Below, one piece after another: positions 61,429 through 64,000 of a stretch of DNA of 64,000 bases; the first letter of the stretch is position 1; every line of letters begins with the position of its first letter. The notes beneath the pieces are model-generated. The model did no database searches. It saw nothing but the letters and a program-made list of their open reading frames with translations, and was not told the origin of the DNA. Position numbers and translations under genes: made by a program. The stretch lies in NCBI RefSeq assembly GCF_000714715.1, contig NZ_JMFO01000003.1:1-64000 (forward strand), given 5' to 3'. Origin of the DNA: Candidatus Magnetobacterium casense. GTDB taxonomy: Bacteria > Nitrospirota > Thermodesulfovibrionia > Thermodesulfovibrionales > Magnetobacteriaceae.

Positions 61429-63615
61429 CTAGTACGTGAACACCCCCGTGCCGCCCAACGCTCCGAAGTTGTTTGACGTGCAGAGATAGCCGACCAGGTT
61501 GCGCTTGGGAAGCGTATCTCCTTGGAAGCAGGCCATCGGAACGCTGCCACAACTCAGACCAACCGGGTCAACCGTACTCTCACTCGTTATAACAATCGAG
61601 GCGCCATAGGAACCATACAGGCTTGACTTGGGGGCCACCTCAGGTATGCTGCCTATCACGTTTGTATCCAGTGAGATGTCTTTGCCATTGAAGGTTAGCA
61701 TCCGTGTCTGATAGGGGTTGATTTGTTTATTAGCTGTTGTCATTGTCGTTATCAGGTCATTTGTGGGGCTGGACATGTTACCGGCGGCAGTTGCTGTAAG
61801 CTCAACGCCTACCGTTGAGGTATCCGCCGTCATATTCGATATGACGCAATAGGTCACGTTGACGGGGTTTGTGTGCAGGTATGGCAGCGTGTAGGTGACC
61901 TGAGCAGGCGATAAAAGTGCCACGGGGTCCTGGATCGTCCCGACGGTACTGTCGATGTCTCCCAGTTGGTTGTCTATCAGGTAGAGGGTCACGACCGTGT
62001 TATTCCTCCCGCCGCTTATCTCGCCGCAGGGCGTCCCCCTGAATTTGCCGTTGCAGTCGAAGTCGTACCATCCGGATGTGCCGTATTTTTTCACGTGATT
62101 GACGACAACCCCGCGGGGCAGATAGAACTTCACCTGGTTGACCGCGCCGGTCTGGACGCCCGTCAGTGTGAATGACAAAGTGCCCACGGGCAGCTTCGAC
62201 CCGGCGTTGCCTGTAGTCAGGCCCAGGCCGCCGAGGTCGGGGGTGGTGACTGAGCTGATGGTGCTGATGTTCACGGATGGATCGGCTGCCACGGTTATGT
62301 ACTGTAAGTTGGCCGCGTGGAATGACTCCACGTTACCCTGGAGTCTGTCGGGGGTACCGTCGCCGTTGCCGTCGTAGTTGGGGTCGTTGCCACCGGGGCC
62401 TTGCTCCTCCGTGGCTGCGTTAAACGTTGCTGTTACCTCCTTTGCTGCCGACATCGTCAGCGTGCAGGTTGAGGTCGTTCCGGTGCAGTCCCAGCTCCAG
62501 CCGGCGAAGGTTGCGTTGTCGCTGGCCGTTGCGGTCAGGGTCACGGATGTGCCTGCGGCGAAGCTGGCCGAGCACGTTGAACCGCAGTTGATCCCGGCGG
62601 GTGCGCTCGTGACGGTTCCGTCGCCTGTACCGGAGAGGGAAATGTCAAGCGTATAAGAACCGCCGCTTGAGGTAAACTTCTGGATACGGCTATTTTCATT
62701 ATCTGCTATATAGACAACACTACCTGAAGCATTTACCGCTATTCCACGTGGATAACTAAATTGGCCATCACCACTGCCAGAACTGCCCCATTTAGTTATA
62801 AAGACACCGTTTGAGGTAAACTTCTGAATACGGTGGTTTTCAGCATCTGCAACGTAGACATTACCAGAACTATCTACCGCTACTCCAAGTGGTAAATCAA
62901 ACTGCCCATCACCGCTGCCTTGACTGCCCCACTTGGTCATAAAAGTACCGCTTGACGTAAACTTCTGAATGCGATAGTTGCGATGATCACTGACATAGAC
63001 ATTATCCGAAGCATCTACTGCTATTGCATGTGGGTTATCAAACTGCCCATCACCACTACCTAAGCTGCCCCACTTGGTTATAAAAGTACCGCTTGAGGTA
63101 AATTTCTGGACACGATGATTGCTCTGTTCTACAATGTAGATATTACCCAAACTATCAAATGCTATTCCATGTGGCCAATAAAACTGCCCATCACCGCTGC
63201 CGTTGCTACCCCACTTGGTTATAAAAGTACCGTTTGGGGTAAATTTCTGGATGCGATCATTGTAAGTGTCTGTAACATAGATATTACCCGAACCATCTAT
63301 TGCTACTGCATGGTCATAGTTAAACTGCCCATCTCCACTGCCCCCACTACCCCATGTGGTTATAAAAGTGCCACTTGAAGTAAATTTCTGTATTCGGTTG
63401 TTGTAAGAATCTGCAATGAGGACATTACCTGAAGCATCTATTGCTACTGCACTTGGATGATAAAACTGTCCATCCCCGCTACCAAAACTGCCCCACTTTG
63501 TGACAAAACTATACGTCTCAGTCGCTGACAACGCTGCCACCGACACCAGCACCAGGGCTATTATTAACGTAATCATTTTCGTTGTTGCCAATAACTTTTT
63601 ACTTGCTCTGATCAT
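61429..63615 (-). CDS. Secreted NHL-repeat protein with bacterial-repeat and choice-of-anchor-like domains
   Basis: 728 residues. A signal sequence (TKMITLIIALVLVSVAALSA). Six NHL repeats (about 35-330), each like GQFYHPSAVAIDASGNVLIADSYNNRIQKF, forming a six-bladed propeller. Next (about 335-410) a cysteine-bearing bacterial Ig-like repeat (GINCGSTCSASFAAGTSVTL). Then a domain like choice-of-anchor U (GNVESFHAANLQYITVA, NQVKFYLPRG and WYDFDCNGKFRG). Probably on the cell surface or exported, with a binding role. The NHL repeats are also alike at DNA level, which can promote copy-number change. Confidence 0.8.
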   Translation of the reverse strand: MIRASKKLLATTKMITLIIALVLVSVAALSATETYSFVTKWGSFGSGDGQFYHPSAVAIDASGNVLIADSYNNRIQKFTSSGTFITTWGSGGSGDGQFNYDHAVAIDGSGNIYVTDTYNDRIQKFTPNGTFITKWGSNGSGDGQFYWPHGIAFDSLGNIYIVEQSNHRVQKFTSSGTFITKWGSLGSGDGQFDNPHAIAVDASDNVYVSDHRNYRIQKFTSSGTFMTKWGSQGSGDGQFDLPLGVAVDSSGNVYVADAENHRIQKFTSNGVFITKWGSSGSGDGQFSYPRGIAVNASGSVVYIADNENSRIQKFTSSGGSYTLDISLSGTGDGTVTSAPAGINCGSTCSASFAAGTSVTLTATASDNATFAGWSWDCTGTTSTCTLTMSAAKEVTATFNAATEEQGPGGNDPNYDGNGDGTPDRLQGNVESFHAANLQYITVAADPSVNISTISSVTTPDLGGLGLTTGNAGSKLPVGTLSFTLTGVQTGAVNQVKFYLPRGVVVNHVKKYGTSGWYDFDCNGKFRGTPCGEISGGRNNTVVTLYLIDNQLGDIDSTVGTIQDPVALLSPAQVTYTLPYLHTNPVNVTYCVISNMTADTSTVGVELTATAAGNMSSPTNDLITTMTTANKQINPYQTRMLTFNGKDISLDTNVIGSIPEVAPKSSLYGSYGASIVITSESTVDPVGLSCGSVPMACFQGDTLPKRNLVGYLCTSNNFGALGGTGVFTY

Positions 63616-63953
63616 CCTTTTCTTCTCCTTCCAGGTTTACGGTTCATGTTCACGGTAAAAATGTCTGAATCACGCCTGCGACCGTAGGGAGTAAATTTAA
63701 CTCCACGGATTGCACTGATTATCAGGATTAGGTGAAAGGCAGGTCTTAATCGTTTTTCTGTAAATCAATCCTGCATAATCCTCTAATCCGTTTAATCCCG
63801 GTTCAGACAATCTCTTTATCGCCGGAGATCATCACGGTGGGGCGCGCAAAGCCGGACTTGCCGCCTGCCGGTGGATCGGGCAAGAAAGCCCCGCAGGCGG
63901 AACATAAGGTTTATATGCAAGAAGAAAAACTATTAAATATGTGTTACATATAA
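63616..63953. other. Intergenic region with an inverted repeat and a GC-rich hairpin
   Basis: The stretch 63616-63953 has no gene seen. GGAGT-AAATTTA-ACTCC (63688-63704) is a possible operator upstream of the NHL gene. CCGCCTGC (63861-63868) pairs with GCAGGCGG (63893-63900). Both lie upstream of the minus-strand gene. Confidence 0.4.
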
Positions 63954-63995
63954 GACTGACTGACTGACTGACTGACTGACTGACTGACTGACTGA
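63954..63995. repeat. GACT tetranucleotide microsatellite
   Basis: GACT is repeated ten times and then GA, 42 bases, next to the right edge of the window. Such perfect short tandem repeats can change length by slippage and sometimes mark phase-variable genes; the neighbouring gene beyond the edge is not visible. Confidence 0.9.
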
Positions 63996-64000
63996 GCAAG

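Noticed and set aside
63616..63760. Cyclic di-GMP riboswitch upstream of the NHL gene
   Set aside because: I looked for the GEMM core motifs on the minus strand and did not find them.
1..64000. tRNA, rRNA or CRISPR arrays
   Set aside because: No cloverleaf with a TPsiC arm, no rRNA-like stretch and no spaced direct repeats of CRISPR type were seen; the GACT repeat has no spacers.

Overview
The window reads as a chromosomal segment of a Gram-negative, flagellated, respiratory anaerobe or microaerophile. The mix of genes suggests a member of the Nitrospirota, near the magnetotactic Magnetobacterium-like lineages: an epsilon-type nap operon (A-G-H-B-D), a type II DMSO-reductase-family enzyme with an ethylbenzene-dehydrogenase-like gamma subunit, many receiver/kinase proteins, CHAT-type peptidases, and a meso-diaminopimelate dcw cluster. 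That placement is inference from gene content; there is no rRNA or tRNA gene here to test it.

Layout. 1-2350 is an AT-rich mosaic: the tail of a DDE transposase, remnants of a Thoeris-type defence locus (thsA without most of its SIR2 domain, thsB cut after 27 codons), an orphan gspG pseudopilin and a dispersed repeat. 2400-15330 is mostly minus strand: leuC, an FG-GAP repeat protein, two-component proteins, a flagellin with a good sigma-54 promoter, an NtrC-type regulator with its kinase, stress proteins, and a TauE/SafE exporter with a 56-residue membrane partner. 15600-32850 is a compact dcw cluster: mraZ-rsmH-ftsL-ftsI-murE-mraY-dacA-murD-ftsW-murG-murC-murB-ftsQ-ftsA-ftsZ. It has MraZ boxes at its promoter, many overlapping genes and a CTG-start ftsA. 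It lacks murF and ddl.

32900-36755 is accessory: an orphan HigA-like antitoxin and two CHAT-NTPase genes fused by a deletion, the second one decayed. 36866-43973 (minus) is a five-gene operon for a periplasmic type II molybdenum enzyme: cytochrome c, alpha, beta, gamma and a TorD-like chaperone. It is divergent from the nap nitrate-reductase operon at 44399-49554. 49600-52110 is AT-rich again and holds a hybrid kinase, a histidine kinase broken by a 236-bp MITE-like element with terminal inverted repeats and a target duplication, and another copy of the dispersed repeat.

52143-64000 carries a heptose kinase, a ribbon-helix-helix regulator, a diguanylate cyclase-like protein, a RelE-type toxin-antitoxin pair, class II aldolase, a degenerate NtrC-family regulator, the rpsF-ssb-rpsR-DUF507-DUF507-HNH operon, a MNT/HEPN module and an NHL-repeat surface protein. 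It ends in a GACT microsatellite.

No intact novel system is evident. The most interesting signals are the broken Thoeris locus, the dispersed repeats that abut truncated genes, the MITE insertion, the decaying CHAT pair, the type II molybdenum operon of unknown substrate, and an AAA+ regulator lacking both its GAFTGA loop and its phosphoacceptor. All calls are from reading the sequence; no database search was run.
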